In this document: positions 14,282 through 21,885 of the stretch, piece by piece | Position numbering within the stretch: the stretch's first letter is position 1 | Layout: each line of letters begins with the position of its first letter | DNA from: an uncultured Collinsella sp. | GTDB taxonomy: Bacteria; Actinomycetota; Coriobacteriia; Coriobacteriales; Coriobacteriaceae | Direction of reading: 5' to 3' | Assembly (NCBI GenBank): GCA_902474645.1 | Contig: CABRWN010000013.1 | Location: forward strand, 1-21,885 | DNA: 21,885 nucleotides | Notes under the pieces: model-generated | What the model saw: the letters and a program-made list of their open reading frames with translations, nothing else | Told to the model about the DNA's origin: nothing | The model's database searches: none | Made by a program: the position numbers and the translations under genes

Positions 14282-15052
14282 CTACGCTGCAGGGCAGACC
14301 GCAAAGACGCGGGCGGGGTATCCGACGCCATCGTGGACCTTGGGGAAGGTGCAGAAGATGACGGCACCCGTGGCGGGAAGCTCGTCCAGATGGTCCATGA
14401 CCTCGATCTGATAGCGGTCGACCGAGAGGATGTATTGCTCGCCGGGGTAGGGGTAGGCGTCCTCGCGCGTGGTCACGCTCGCCGGGTCGGTGTCAGCCGG
14501 CTCGTGGCCGATAGCGCCGATGTTGCGTTCTTCAACGAGCCACTTGATGGCGTCGAGGTCCCAGCCGGGGTAGTGGGGCTGGCCGTCCTCGTCCTTGTTT
14601 TCCAGATCGGCGAGCTTGGACCAGTCGGAGCGGAAGGCGACGAAAGCGTCCTCGGGAATGCGACCGTGCTCGTCCTCCCAAGTTTTGAGGTCATCGACGG
14701 TTAGGATAAAGTCGGGGTTTGCGGCGCATTCCTCGTGCTTGTCGATCACGCAGAGCGGATGCATAAACTCGATGGGCTCGATCTCGCCGAGGGAACGGCC
14801 GTCAACATGGAAATGCCGCGGTGCGTCGACGTGGGTGCCGTACTGCGAGGCGACCGAATACTGGAAGCAACGCATGGGCGCGAGCATGTCTTCGGACGTG
14901 CCGGGCAAGTAGTCGAAGAGCTTGGTGGACTCAAATGGCTTAAAGCCAAACCAGTGCGGGGTGTCGCACGAGAGCGTGTGGGTGAGGTCGACCCAGCGAT
15001 AATCGGTGCTTTTGAGCTGGGATGCGAGGTTCCAAAGGTCGAGCGCGGGCAT
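14282..15052 (-). CDS. Cyclase-family (kynurenine-formamidase-like) hydrolase
   Basis: This 256-residue protein belongs to the cyclase/KynB-like fold of metal-dependent amidohydrolases. The signature appears as QYGTHVDAPRHF, where the family normally has H-x-G-T-H-x-D: the second His and the Asp are kept but the first His is Gln. At the place of a later conserved His I see Glu in YPGEQYIL, so two metal ligands appear altered. The start ATG at 15052 has AAAGGAG about 7 bases upstream. It is divergent from the aldo/keto reductase gene across about 160 bases, and an intrinsic terminator follows it. The substrate is unknown, and kynurenine formamidase activity should not be assumed. Confidence 0.8.
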   Translation of the reverse strand: MPALDLWNLASQLKSTDYRWVDLTHTLSCDTPHWFGFKPFESTKLFDYLPGTSEDMLAPMRCFQYSVASQYGTHVDAPRHFHVDGRSLGEIEPIEFMHPLCVIDKHEECAANPDFILTVDDLKTWEDEHGRIPEDAFVAFRSDWSKLADLENKDEDGQPHYPGWDLDAIKWLVEERNIGAIGHEPADTDPASVTTREDAYPYPGEQYILSVDRYQIEVMDHLDELPATGAVIFCTFPKVHDGVGYPARVFAVCPAA

Positions 15053-15214
15053 GGGCGACTCCTTTCATCGGGCTTTTTGCTGATGTTAAAGCGGTGCCGT
15101 GACGGCCTGATTTCTGCTGCGTTACGATACGTTCTCAATTGCGATTCCGATGTGTTTCGATGACGTGACGGGTTTGTTTCGCCTTGTCAGGGCTTCGATG
15201 GGAGGGGAGGGGCC

Positions 15215-16405
15215 GTGCAATATCGCGTTGACCCCAAAAGCGGCAACCGTATCTCGGCGTTGGGGCTGGGCTGCATGAGGTTTCCCGGTGCGCCGGGACG
15301 CCCGGATGCGAAGACAGCCGACGCCATCATCTCCCGTGCGGTGGAGCAGGGGATTAACTACCTGGACACGGCCTATCTCTATCCCGGCAACGAGGCTTGT
15401 GTGGGTGCGTCGCTTGAGCGCCTGGGCTTGCGCGACCAGGTTTTGCTCGCAACCAAGCTGCCGCATGCTTCGTGCAAATGCGCGGAGGATTTCGACCGGT
15501 TCTTCGACGAGCAACTGCGCCGCCTGCGGACCGACCATATCGACTATTACCTCATGCACAACATCACCTCGCCCGCCCAGTGGGAACGTGTGGTGGCGCT
15601 GGGCATCGAGGACTGGATCGCGCGTCAAAAAGCGGCGGGGCGCATTCGCCAGATTGGTTTTTCGTACCACGGCAGCGCGGCGGATTTCCTGACGATGCTT
15701 GACGCATATGACTGGGATTTTTGCCAGATCCAGTACAACTATGCCGGCGAGCGTTACCAAGCGGGAACGGCGGGACTCATGGCGGCTGCGGAGCGCGGGC
15801 TCGCGGTGTTTGTGATGGAGCCGCTGCTGGGCGGTCGTCTAGCGGGCAAACTACCGCCGCGGGCCCACGATGTGCTCGATAGCGCCCGTGACCCGCATTT
15901 GCGCACTCCTGCCGCCTGGGGGCTTTCGTGGGTGTGGAACCATCCTCAGGTGACGATGCTGCTTTCGGGTATGACCGATACCGCGCAGGTGGATGAGAAC
16001 GCGGTGTTGGCCGATCGGGCCCTGCCGGATTCGATGACAGCTACTCAGCTCGATGCCATCGCGCACGTGCTGACGGAGTTTGAAAAATCGAATCGTGTGC
16101 CCTGCACGGGATGCGGCTATTGCATGCCGTGCCCTAAAGGCATCAATATCCCTGGATGTTTTGCCGCCTACAACGCGAGCTATGCGCACAGCTGGTTTAC
16201 GGGGCTGTCGCAATACTTTACGGCGAGTGCGGTGCGCACGAGCGAGCCCAAGCTCGTGAGCAATTGCGTCAAGTGCGGTAAATGCGCGCGGCACTGTCCG
16301 CAGCACATCGATATTCCCGAGCGTCTCGACGATGTGCGCCGACGTTTCCAGCCTGGCCCCGTGACGGCGGTGCTTAAGGCCTTCGGCAAAACTCGCTCCT
16401 CATGA
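15215..16405 (+). CDS. Aldo/keto reductase with C-terminal ferredoxin-like [4Fe-4S] domain
   Basis: The first 290 residues form an aldo/keto reductase barrel. The catalytic Asp and Tyr are in YLDTAYLYPGN, the Lys in LLATKLPH and the His in YYLMHNIT. The C-terminus adds two cysteine clusters, CTGCGYCMPCPKGINIP and CVKCGKCARHCPQHIDIP, typical of 2x[4Fe-4S] binding. This combined type is common in anaerobes and is thought to reduce carbonyls using iron-sulfur electrons; the substrate is not known. The GTG at 15215 has GGGAGGGGAGG before it. The 396 residues fit the family. The gene is followed after one base by a conserved palindromic element. Confidence 0.92.
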   Translation: MQYRVDPKSGNRISALGLGCMRFPGAPGRPDAKTADAIISRAVEQGINYLDTAYLYPGNEACVGASLERLGLRDQVLLATKLPHASCKCAEDFDRFFDEQLRRLRTDHIDYYLMHNITSPAQWERVVALGIEDWIARQKAAGRIRQIGFSYHGSAADFLTMLDAYDWDFCQIQYNYAGERYQAGTAGLMAAAERGLAVFVMEPLLGGRLAGKLPPRAHDVLDSARDPHLRTPAAWGLSWVWNHPQVTMLLSGMTDTAQVDENAVLADRALPDSMTATQLDAIAHVLTEFEKSNRVPCTGCGYCMPCPKGINIPGCFAAYNASYAHSWFTGLSQYFTASAVRTSEPKLVSNCVKCGKCARHCPQHIDIPERLDDVRRRFQPGPVTAVLKAFGKTRSS

Positions 16406-16488
16406 CCCTTTTATATCTTGTGATGGAATAGTCCCTGTTTGCGGCAGAATAGGGCGATAGCAGGAACTTTTTTGCCGCAACTGATGGG
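16406..16488 (+). repeat. Hairpin element, copy A
   Basis: The core 16417-16486 aligns without gaps to copy B at 17585-17654, with about 50 of 70 bases equal. The arms are TTGTGATGGAATAGTCCCTG (16418-16437) and the segment at 16461-16480, which pair at 17 of 20 positions if wobbles count. The loop keeps the strongly conserved GTTTGCG and AATAGGGC blocks. The last ten bases GCAACTGATG are identical to copy B, and the ribosome binding site of the next gene follows. The CTTTTATA stretch before the core is also shared. Confidence 0.7.
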
Positions 16489-16496
16489 AGGCTATC

Positions 16497-17516
16497 GTGG
16501 GTGACCGAGGCTTACGTAATGATTCGCGTGAGGTCCGTTGGGGCATTTTGGGCGCTGGGCACATTTCTCATCGATTTGCTTCGTCGCTCAAGAAGGTCGA
16601 CGGGGCACGGCTGGTGGCTGCGGCTGGTCGCACTCCTGCACATGTCGAGGAATTTTGCCGAGCGTTTTCGATCGATGCTGCGCATGGCCATGCCTCGGCC
16701 GACGATAACGGCGATGCGGCTTATGACGCGCTGATTGCCGACCCCGATGTCGACGCAATCTACTTGGCTCTTCCGCATGGCATGCATACGCGTTGGGCCT
16801 GTCGCGCGCTGCGCGCCGGAAAGGCCGTGCTGTGCGAAAAGCCGGCCGTTTTGAGTGAGGAAGAGGCTCTCTCGATTGCCTCCGCCTCTCGCGAGCGCGG
16901 CGTGCTGTTTATGGAGGCGATGAAGAATCGGTTTTGCCCGATGCACACTCGCGTGAAGGACTTGCTTGCGTCGGGTGAGCTTGGCCGTATTGTCTCGATT
17001 GAAAGCGTGCAAAAGCTCGATTACGGCGAGTCTCCTTCGGGCTATCTGCTTGATCCGTTGCAGGGCGGCTGTCTATATGACATGGGCTGCTATGCGGTCG
17101 GTTGGTTTGAGGATTTGCTCGCGGGCGCTTGCGAGGTTTCGTCCCGTGAAGTTCGCTGGCGTGACGTATCAGGCGGCCGTGTCGATTGGGCCGACGAGAT
17201 CCATATGAGCGTCGGCGGTATACCCATTCATATGGTGTGCGACGGCAAAGCAGCATATGAAAGCCGCTTAACGATTGCCTGTGAGCGGGGCTCGTTGGAA
17301 ATCGAGCGTCTCCATCGCCCCGAGCTCGCCCATGTGAAGTACTCCGACGGTCGAGTACTCGAAATCTATGCACCATTTGAGGTCGATGATTTTTACGGTG
17401 AGGCATCGCATGCGACGCAGCTCATTCAGGCGGGGAAACTCGAAAGCCCCATCATGTCCCTAGCCGCTACACAGCGCTGTGCGCACATCATCGATGCGAT
17501 TCGCTTGAAACTTTAG
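16497..17516 (+). CDS. Gfo/Idh/MocA-family oxidoreductase
   Basis: This 339-residue NAD(P)-dependent oxidoreductase has the Rossmann motif WGILGAGHISHRF near residue 15, YLALPHGMHTRWA near 90, and the hallmark CEKPA near 115. The C-terminal sheet domain includes DMGCYAVGWFEDLL. The start is a GTG with GGGAGG upstream, inside the end of the hairpin element. The family acts on sugars, dihydrodiols and related polyols; the nearest type may be the trans-1,2-dihydrobenzenediol-dehydrogenase-like group, but this is not certain. It stands between two copies of the element and is not closely related to the member at 7406-8512. Confidence 0.9.
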   Translation: MGDRGLRNDSREVRWGILGAGHISHRFASSLKKVDGARLVAAAGRTPAHVEEFCRAFSIDAAHGHASADDNGDAAYDALIADPDVDAIYLALPHGMHTRWACRALRAGKAVLCEKPAVLSEEEALSIASASRERGVLFMEAMKNRFCPMHTRVKDLLASGELGRIVSIESVQKLDYGESPSGYLLDPLQGGCLYDMGCYAVGWFEDLLAGACEVSSREVRWRDVSGGRVDWADEIHMSVGGIPIHMVCDGKAAYESRLTIACERGSLEIERLHRPELAHVKYSDGRVLEIYAPFEVDDFYGEASHATQLIQAGKLESPIMSLAATQRCAHIIDAIRLKL

Positions 17517-17571
17517 GGCGTGGGGGCATGGCGCCAACGCCTGGAATGCCTTGGAGGCCTTTGCCCCTGAT

Positions 17572-17654
17572 GCCTCTTTTATAACTTGCGGTGGAATACG
17601 GTCTGTTTGCGCCAAAATAGGGCACCAATAGACCGTATTTCACCGCAACTGATG
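17572..17654 (+). repeat. Hairpin element, copy B
   Basis: The arms TTGCGGTGGAATACGGTCT (17586-17604) and AGACCGTATTTCACCGCAA (17630-17648) pair over all 19 positions, one of them a G-U wobble, around a 25-base loop holding GTTTGCG and AATAGGGC. Compared with copy A, five of six neighbouring arm positions change on both sides while still pairing. It lies 5' of endonuclease IV, just as copy A lies 5' of the oxidoreductase gene. The preceding bases 17517-17571 hold only a G/C-rich inverted segment around 17529-17560. Confidence 0.75.
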
Positions 17655-17668
17655 AGGGGGAGCTGGAG

Positions 17669-18535
17669 ATGCTGACGATTGGGTGCCATCTTTCGACGAC
17701 GAAGGGCTATCGGGCAATGGGGGAGACGGCGCTATCCATTGGCGCCAACACCTTTGCATTCTTTACGCGCAACCCGCGCGGCGGCAAGGCGAAAGATCTT
17801 GACATGGATGACGTGGCGGCCCTGCGCGAGCTTATGGAGCAAAACGACTTTGGCCCGCTCGTGGCTCATGCCCCGTATACCTATAACCCCTGCTCGGCCA
17901 AAGAGCGGGCGCGCGAGTTTGCCCTGGAAGCAATGGCCGAGGACTTGCAGCGTCTGGAAGCACTGCCCGGCAACTACTACAACTTCCACCCCGGCGCGCA
18001 TGTGGGGCAGGGGACTGATGCCGGCATTCAGATGATCGTCGACACCTTGTGTCAGGTAATGTTTGAGGGGCAGCAGACGACGGTGCTGCTCGAGACCATG
18101 GCGGGAAAGGGTACCGAGGTTGGCCGCAGCTTTGAGGAACTGGCGCTCATCATTGAGGGCGTTGCCGACAAGCGCCCCGAGCTGTCGGCCAAGTTGGGCG
18201 TTTGCCTGGACACCTGCCATGTGAATGACGCCGGTTATGACATCGTCCACGATCTTGATGGTGTGCTCGACGAGTTCGATCGTGTGGTGGGTATCGAGCG
18301 CCTGCGCGCCGTGCATATCAATGACTCCAAGAACCCCTGCGGTGCCCATAAGGATCGCCACGAGTGCATCGGCAAGGGCTACCTGGGTAGTGAAGAGTTT
18401 GGCGGCGGTATGCAGGTTATGCAGAATATTGTATCGAATAGCCGCTTGCGCGCATTGCCATTCATTTTGGAGACACCGAACGAACTTGCAGGTTATGCGG
18501 CTGAAATTAAACTGTTAAGGTCATTGCAGCAGTAA
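17669..18535 (+). CDS. nfo: Endonuclease IV (deoxyribonuclease IV)
   Basis: This 288-residue enzyme of the xylose-isomerase-like AP-endonuclease 2 family cuts 5' of abasic sites in DNA repair using three zinc ions. The family's metal sites are present: the NFHPGAHVGQG block near residue 109, ETMAGKGTEVG, CLDTCHVNDAGYD near 188, HINDSKNPCGAHKDRHECIGKG, and the final Glu of FILETP. The ATG at 17669 lies after GAGGGGGAG, and the length is normal. The gene stands alone behind hairpin element copy B, so its expression may depend on that element. Confidence 0.95.
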   Translation: MLTIGCHLSTTKGYRAMGETALSIGANTFAFFTRNPRGGKAKDLDMDDVAALRELMEQNDFGPLVAHAPYTYNPCSAKERAREFALEAMAEDLQRLEALPGNYYNFHPGAHVGQGTDAGIQMIVDTLCQVMFEGQQTTVLLETMAGKGTEVGRSFEELALIIEGVADKRPELSAKLGVCLDTCHVNDAGYDIVHDLDGVLDEFDRVVGIERLRAVHINDSKNPCGAHKDRHECIGKGYLGSEEFGGGMQVMQNIVSNSRLRALPFILETPNELAGYAAEIKLLRSLQQ

Positions 18536-18596
18536 TGACTGTCACAAAGTGGAGTGTTCCATTCACGTTATGGGTTTGTTTCAATCAGTTTTCTCA

Positions 18597-18625
18597 TTGC
18601 AGATTCGTAATTCCGGGTGCATAAT
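18597..18625 (+). promoter_or_regulatory. Likely promoter of the ABC importer operon
   Basis: TTGCAG (18597-18602) and CATAAT (18620-18625) are spaced 17 bases apart, with a TG just before the -10. A start near 18632 would give a short leader of about 50 bases. Confidence 0.45.
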
Positions 18626-18642
18626 AGCCAACAGTTTTTGCA

Positions 18643-18664
18643 GACCTCTGAATCAAACGAGGTC
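18643..18664 (+). promoter_or_regulatory. Leader hairpin before the binding-protein gene
   Basis: GACCTC (18643-18648) and GAGGTC (18659-18664) pair perfectly around a 10-base loop, six bases before the AAGGAGA ribosome binding site of the binding-protein gene. It could be an operator or an mRNA-protecting 5' hairpin. Confidence 0.4.
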
Positions 18665-18682
18665 ACCGGAAGGAGACTGATT

Positions 18683-19543
18683 ATGAAGCTCAAGAAGCTT
18701 GGCGCATTTGCCGCCACGGGCGCCATAGCGCTCGCCCTCGCACTGACGGGCTGCGGCTCGTCCAACGCCACCTCTGGTTCTGATGCCGGTTCCAGCAGCT
18801 CTGACGACGCTAAGGTCGAGAAGGTCGACGGCTCCAAGGAGTACGCGCTCGTCAAGGACGGCACGCTGACCGTCGGCACCTCTGCCGAGTACGCTCCGTT
18901 TGAATACAAGGATGACAACGGCGATTATCAGGGCTTTGACCTTGAGCTCATCAAGGCTATCGGCGACAAGCTGGGCCTGGATGTTGAGTATGTCAACAAT
19001 GACTTTGACACGCTGGTTCCGGGCGTCGCTTCGGGTGCCAAGTATGACGTCTCCATCGCGGCTATCACCGACACACCCGAGCGTGAGAAGGAAGTCACTT
19101 TCTCCGATTCCTACTACATGGACGATCAGGCTATCGTGACCAAGGTCGATAACACCGACATCACGGCCGACAACTACAGCGAGAAGCTCAACAACGCCGA
19201 CGCTACCATCATCGTCCAGTCTGGCTCGACCGCCGAGGCCTTTGCCCAGGAGAACTTCCCCAAGGCCAAGATCGTCCCCTACAAGGACGCTACCGAGTGC
19301 TTCAGCGCCCTGCAGTCCGATAAGGGTGACGCCGTAGTCACCAACCGCTCCGTTGCCAGCCAGCTGACCGCCGAGCAGTTCAACACCTGCCAGACCATCA
19401 AGCAGATCAGCACCGGCGAGGAGTACGCCATCGCCATCAACCAGGGCAACACCAAGCTCAAGGACGACATCAACCAGGCCATCAAGGACCTGACCGATGA
19501 CGGTACCGTTGACGCCCTCATGGCTAAGTACAACATCAAGTAA
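18683..19543 (+). CDS. Amino-acid ABC transporter substrate-binding lipoprotein
   Basis: This 286-residue family-3 solute-binding protein has a lipoprotein signal: charged start, hydrophobic core, and the lipobox LTGC with C24 as the lipidated Cys. A Ser/Gly/Asp-rich linker follows. The binding domain starts around residue 60 with GTLTVGTSAEYAPFEY and contains GFDLELIKAIGDKLG and KYDVSIAAITDTPERE, typical of polar amino-acid binders (glutamine, arginine, cystine and similar). The exact ligand is not readable. The ATG at 18683 is preceded by AAGGAGA. It is the first gene of a three-gene importer operon, and a hairpin after it may keep it at higher levels than the permease. Confidence 0.93.
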   Translation: MKLKKLGAFAATGAIALALALTGCGSSNATSGSDAGSSSSDDAKVEKVDGSKEYALVKDGTLTVGTSAEYAPFEYKDDNGDYQGFDLELIKAIGDKLGLDVEYVNNDFDTLVPGVASGAKYDVSIAAITDTPEREKEVTFSDSYYMDDQAIVTKVDNTDITADNYSEKLNNADATIIVQSGSTAEAFAQENFPKAKIVPYKDATECFSALQSDKGDAVVTNRSVASQLTAEQFNTCQTIKQISTGEEYAIAINQGNTKLKDDINQAIKDLTDDGTVDALMAKYNIK

Positions 19544-19565
19544 AATAGCTACTTGATTGCGCGCG

Positions 19566-19595
19566 GGCCCTTTCCGTTTTGCGGAGAGGGCCTTT
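19566..19595 (+). terminator. Hairpin after the binding-protein gene (partial terminator)
   Basis: GGCCCTTTCCG (19566-19576) pairs with CGGAGAGGGCC (19582-19592) over 11 positions with one wobble and a 5-base loop, then TTT. Placed between the binding protein and the permease, it probably causes partial termination or protects the upstream mRNA. Confidence 0.65.
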
Positions 19596-19660
19596 GCGCT
19601 TCTCTTGACGGAGAGTGTTTCCGTCTCGTTTTGCCGGCAACTTCTACGATAGGAGCCACC

Positions 19661-21022
19661 TTGTCTCGACTGAACAAAGGGGCCGCGGAGCAGCGTTTTT
19701 CACTGCCCGCCTTGCTCCAAAAGCTAGCCTGCGTCATGGCCGTGGCGCTCGCGCTGGTGTGCGCGGGGGCATATGCGCCCACGACCGCCCAGGCGCTTGA
19801 GACCGCAAAGATTACCGCCCGACCCAATACCGGTTCGGGTAGCGACGTGGTCGGTGGCACCGAGACCCGCATCACCTGGGAGGTCCAGGCCGATGCCGAC
19901 GAGGAGCTGAGCGGTCTTTCGCTGACGTTTGTCGACGGCACGACGTTTGGTACCGATGACACGCGATTGACGATGCTCTCGGGCGAGGACCTCATGGATC
20001 GTACGCCCATGAAGCCCACATGCAAGGCTGACGGCCAGACGCTCAAGATCGACTTTGGCGAGACGGCGCCTGCCGGCGGCTTTTTCCGTGTCGAGGTTTA
20101 CGGCGTGACGTTTCCCGTCGAGGGCGGCGATGAGGCCTTTAGCGGCACCTATACGCTCGCCGACGGTTCGACCAAGAAGATTTCCAAGATTCCTTCCGTC
20201 GAGATCAAGGGCGTGACGGCATTCGATAACTTCCTGGCCGATCTTAAGGAGCAGCCGTGGGTCGAGGCATGGAATTCCAACATGTTCCTTCGCCTGTTCC
20301 TGAACCCGGTCATTTTGGTCCAGAGCCTGCCGATCGTCTTTAAGGGCTTCCTCATGTCGCTCTCGATCGTGCTCGTGGCGTTTCCGCTGGCAATTCCCTT
20401 TGGCTTTGTGCTGTCGCTCATGCGCATCTCTAAGTCGCGCATCCTGCGCTGTCTTGCCGGCATCTATGTGAATATCATTCGCGGTACGCCGGCGTTCCTG
20501 CAGATCTATATCGCGTTCTTCGGTCTGCCACTGGCCGGCGTCAAGGTTGACGACTATGTGCTGGGCGTCATCGTCATGGCCATGAACTCGTCTGCGTACC
20601 TGTGCGAGATCTTCCGTGCCGGTATTCAATCGATCCCCAAGGGCCAAAACGAGGCTGCTCGCTCTCTGGGCATGAATGCCTTCCAGACGCTGCTCTACGT
20701 TATGATTCCGCAGACGTTCCGCAATGTTTTGCCTACGCTGACCAGCGAGTTTATCTTGCTTTACAAGGATACGTCGCTGCTTGCCGCCGTGGGTGTGGTC
20801 GAGATCGTCATGAACGCCCGTACCATCGTGGCCACGACGGGCTCCATTACACCGTACGTGGTTGCCGCCCTGTTCTATCTGGTCATCACCCTGCCGCTCG
20901 CTCGCTTGGTGAGCGGTCTTGAGGCAAGGCTTTTGGGCACGACCGAGACCAAGAAGAAGCGTCCCGCCAAGAGCGCCGGACAGGTTGTCGCGACGCCTGC
21001 CGATCACATCGCCGGTCTGTAA
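19661..21022 (+). CDS. Amino-acid ABC transporter permease with extracytoplasmic N-terminal domain
   Basis: The C-terminal 260 residues are a HisM/GlnP-type permease with about five membrane spans and the ATPase-contact EAA loop (NEAARSLGMNAFQTLLYVMIP). In front of it lies an unusual N-terminal part of about 190 residues: a short charged start, a hydrophobic span (about 21-43) ending in AQA like a signal peptide, then a Gly/Thr-rich beta-type domain (about 45-170, with ITWEVQADADEELSGLSLTF) that looks immunoglobulin-like. Family permeases have their N-terminus outside the membrane, so this layout fits. The TTG at 19661 with AGGAG upstream gives 453 residues; family members usually have 220-300. 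It acts with the preceding binding protein and the following ATPase. Confidence 0.88.
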   Translation: MSRLNKGAAEQRFSLPALLQKLACVMAVALALVCAGAYAPTTAQALETAKITARPNTGSGSDVVGGTETRITWEVQADADEELSGLSLTFVDGTTFGTDDTRLTMLSGEDLMDRTPMKPTCKADGQTLKIDFGETAPAGGFFRVEVYGVTFPVEGGDEAFSGTYTLADGSTKKISKIPSVEIKGVTAFDNFLADLKEQPWVEAWNSNMFLRLFLNPVILVQSLPIVFKGFLMSLSIVLVAFPLAIPFGFVLSLMRISKSRILRCLAGIYVNIIRGTPAFLQIYIAFFGLPLAGVKVDDYVLGVIVMAMNSSAYLCEIFRAGIQSIPKGQNEAARSLGMNAFQTLLYVMIPQTFRNVLPTLTSEFILLYKDTSLLAAVGVVEIVMNARTIVATTGSITPYVVAALFYLVITLPLARLVSGLEARLLGTTETKKKRPAKSAGQVVATPADHIAGL

Positions 21023-21034
21023 GGAGGTCCTGTC

Positions 21035-21787
<753 letters not shown>

Positions 21788-21812
21788 CCGCTTTATATGA
21801 CTGACATAGCAG

Positions 21813-21848
21813 AAAACGGGAGCCGGATGTGATCCGGCTCCCGTTTTT
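21813..21848 (+). terminator. Strong intrinsic terminator of the importer operon
   Basis: AAAACGGGAGCCGGAT (21813-21828) and ATCCGGCTCCCGTTTT (21832-21847) pair perfectly over 16 positions around a 3-base loop, with the T-run built into the descending arm. The A-run on the other side would let it work for a leftward gene too. Confidence 0.95.
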
Positions 21849-21868
21849 GTTTCAAGACTTTAGTCTGC

Positions 21869-21885
21869 TGGCCGCGCAGCGGCCA
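21869..21885. repeat. 7-bp hairpin at the window edge
   Basis: TGGCCGC (21869-21875) and GCGGCCA (21879-21885) pair perfectly with a 3-base loop and end exactly at the window edge. A smaller AGACT/AGTCT pair stands just before it. It may belong to the next gene outside the window; nothing more can be said. Confidence 0.4.

Overview
The window looks like a stretch of chromosome from a GC-rich anaerobic actinobacterium, most likely a Collinsella-like member of the Coriobacteriia. This is inferred from the high GC by eye, an oxygen-independent NrdG, the [4Fe-4S] aldo/keto reductase, the style of the secreted proteins and the protein sequences. No 16S, tRNA or mobile gene is present to confirm it. 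The content is mostly housekeeping and nutrient-uptake genes. I see no CRISPR array, prophage or insertion sequence.

Layout. Positions 1-336 hold the 5' end of a possible leftward gene and a hairpin-rich leader. Positions 337-2655 are a rightward run: nrdG, folE, an HD-domain phosphohydrolase and folB. Positions 2662-4523 run leftward: a YgjP/DUF45 metallopeptidase-like protein and an M19 dipeptidase. Positions 4644-6535 run rightward: a SlyD-type FKBP, a UreE-like protein and a HAD phosphatase. Positions 6551-10073 run leftward: a LysR regulator, RNase HI, a Gfo/Idh oxidoreductase, an acylphosphatase and a PerR-like Fur protein.

The LysR gene is divergent from an O-acetylhomoserine sulfhydrylase gene (10348-11658). 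That gene has a good promoter and a structured leader with a short Cys/Met-containing leader ORF, followed by a clear terminator. Next come a secreted protein with a 3D/double-psi-barrel-like C-terminus, a small membrane protein, a leftward ketopantoate reductase gene broken by an in-frame stop, and a leftward cyclase-family hydrolase. From 15215 to the end everything runs rightward: an aldo/keto reductase, a second Gfo/Idh oxidoreductase, endonuclease IV, and a three-gene polar amino-acid ABC importer closed by a strong terminator.

How the genes fit together. FolE and FolB bracket an HD hydrolase at the place in the pathway where a dephosphorylation is needed. SlyD and the UreE-like protein are translationally linked, which recalls nickel-protein maturation, but no urease is visible. 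The sulfhydrylase appears to be controlled at three levels: the divergent LysR, an inverted repeat inside the promoter spacer, and the leader ORF. The binding protein, permease and ATPase form one import operon with a hairpin after the binding-protein gene. The permease carries an unusual N-terminal extracytoplasmic domain.

The most interesting unexplained items are the sulfhydrylase leader, a pair of related 70-bp hairpin elements in front of two unrelated genes (16417-16486 and 17585-17654) whose arms change in a compensating way, and the paired GGGACATATC(G/A)TCCC sites upstream of nrdG.
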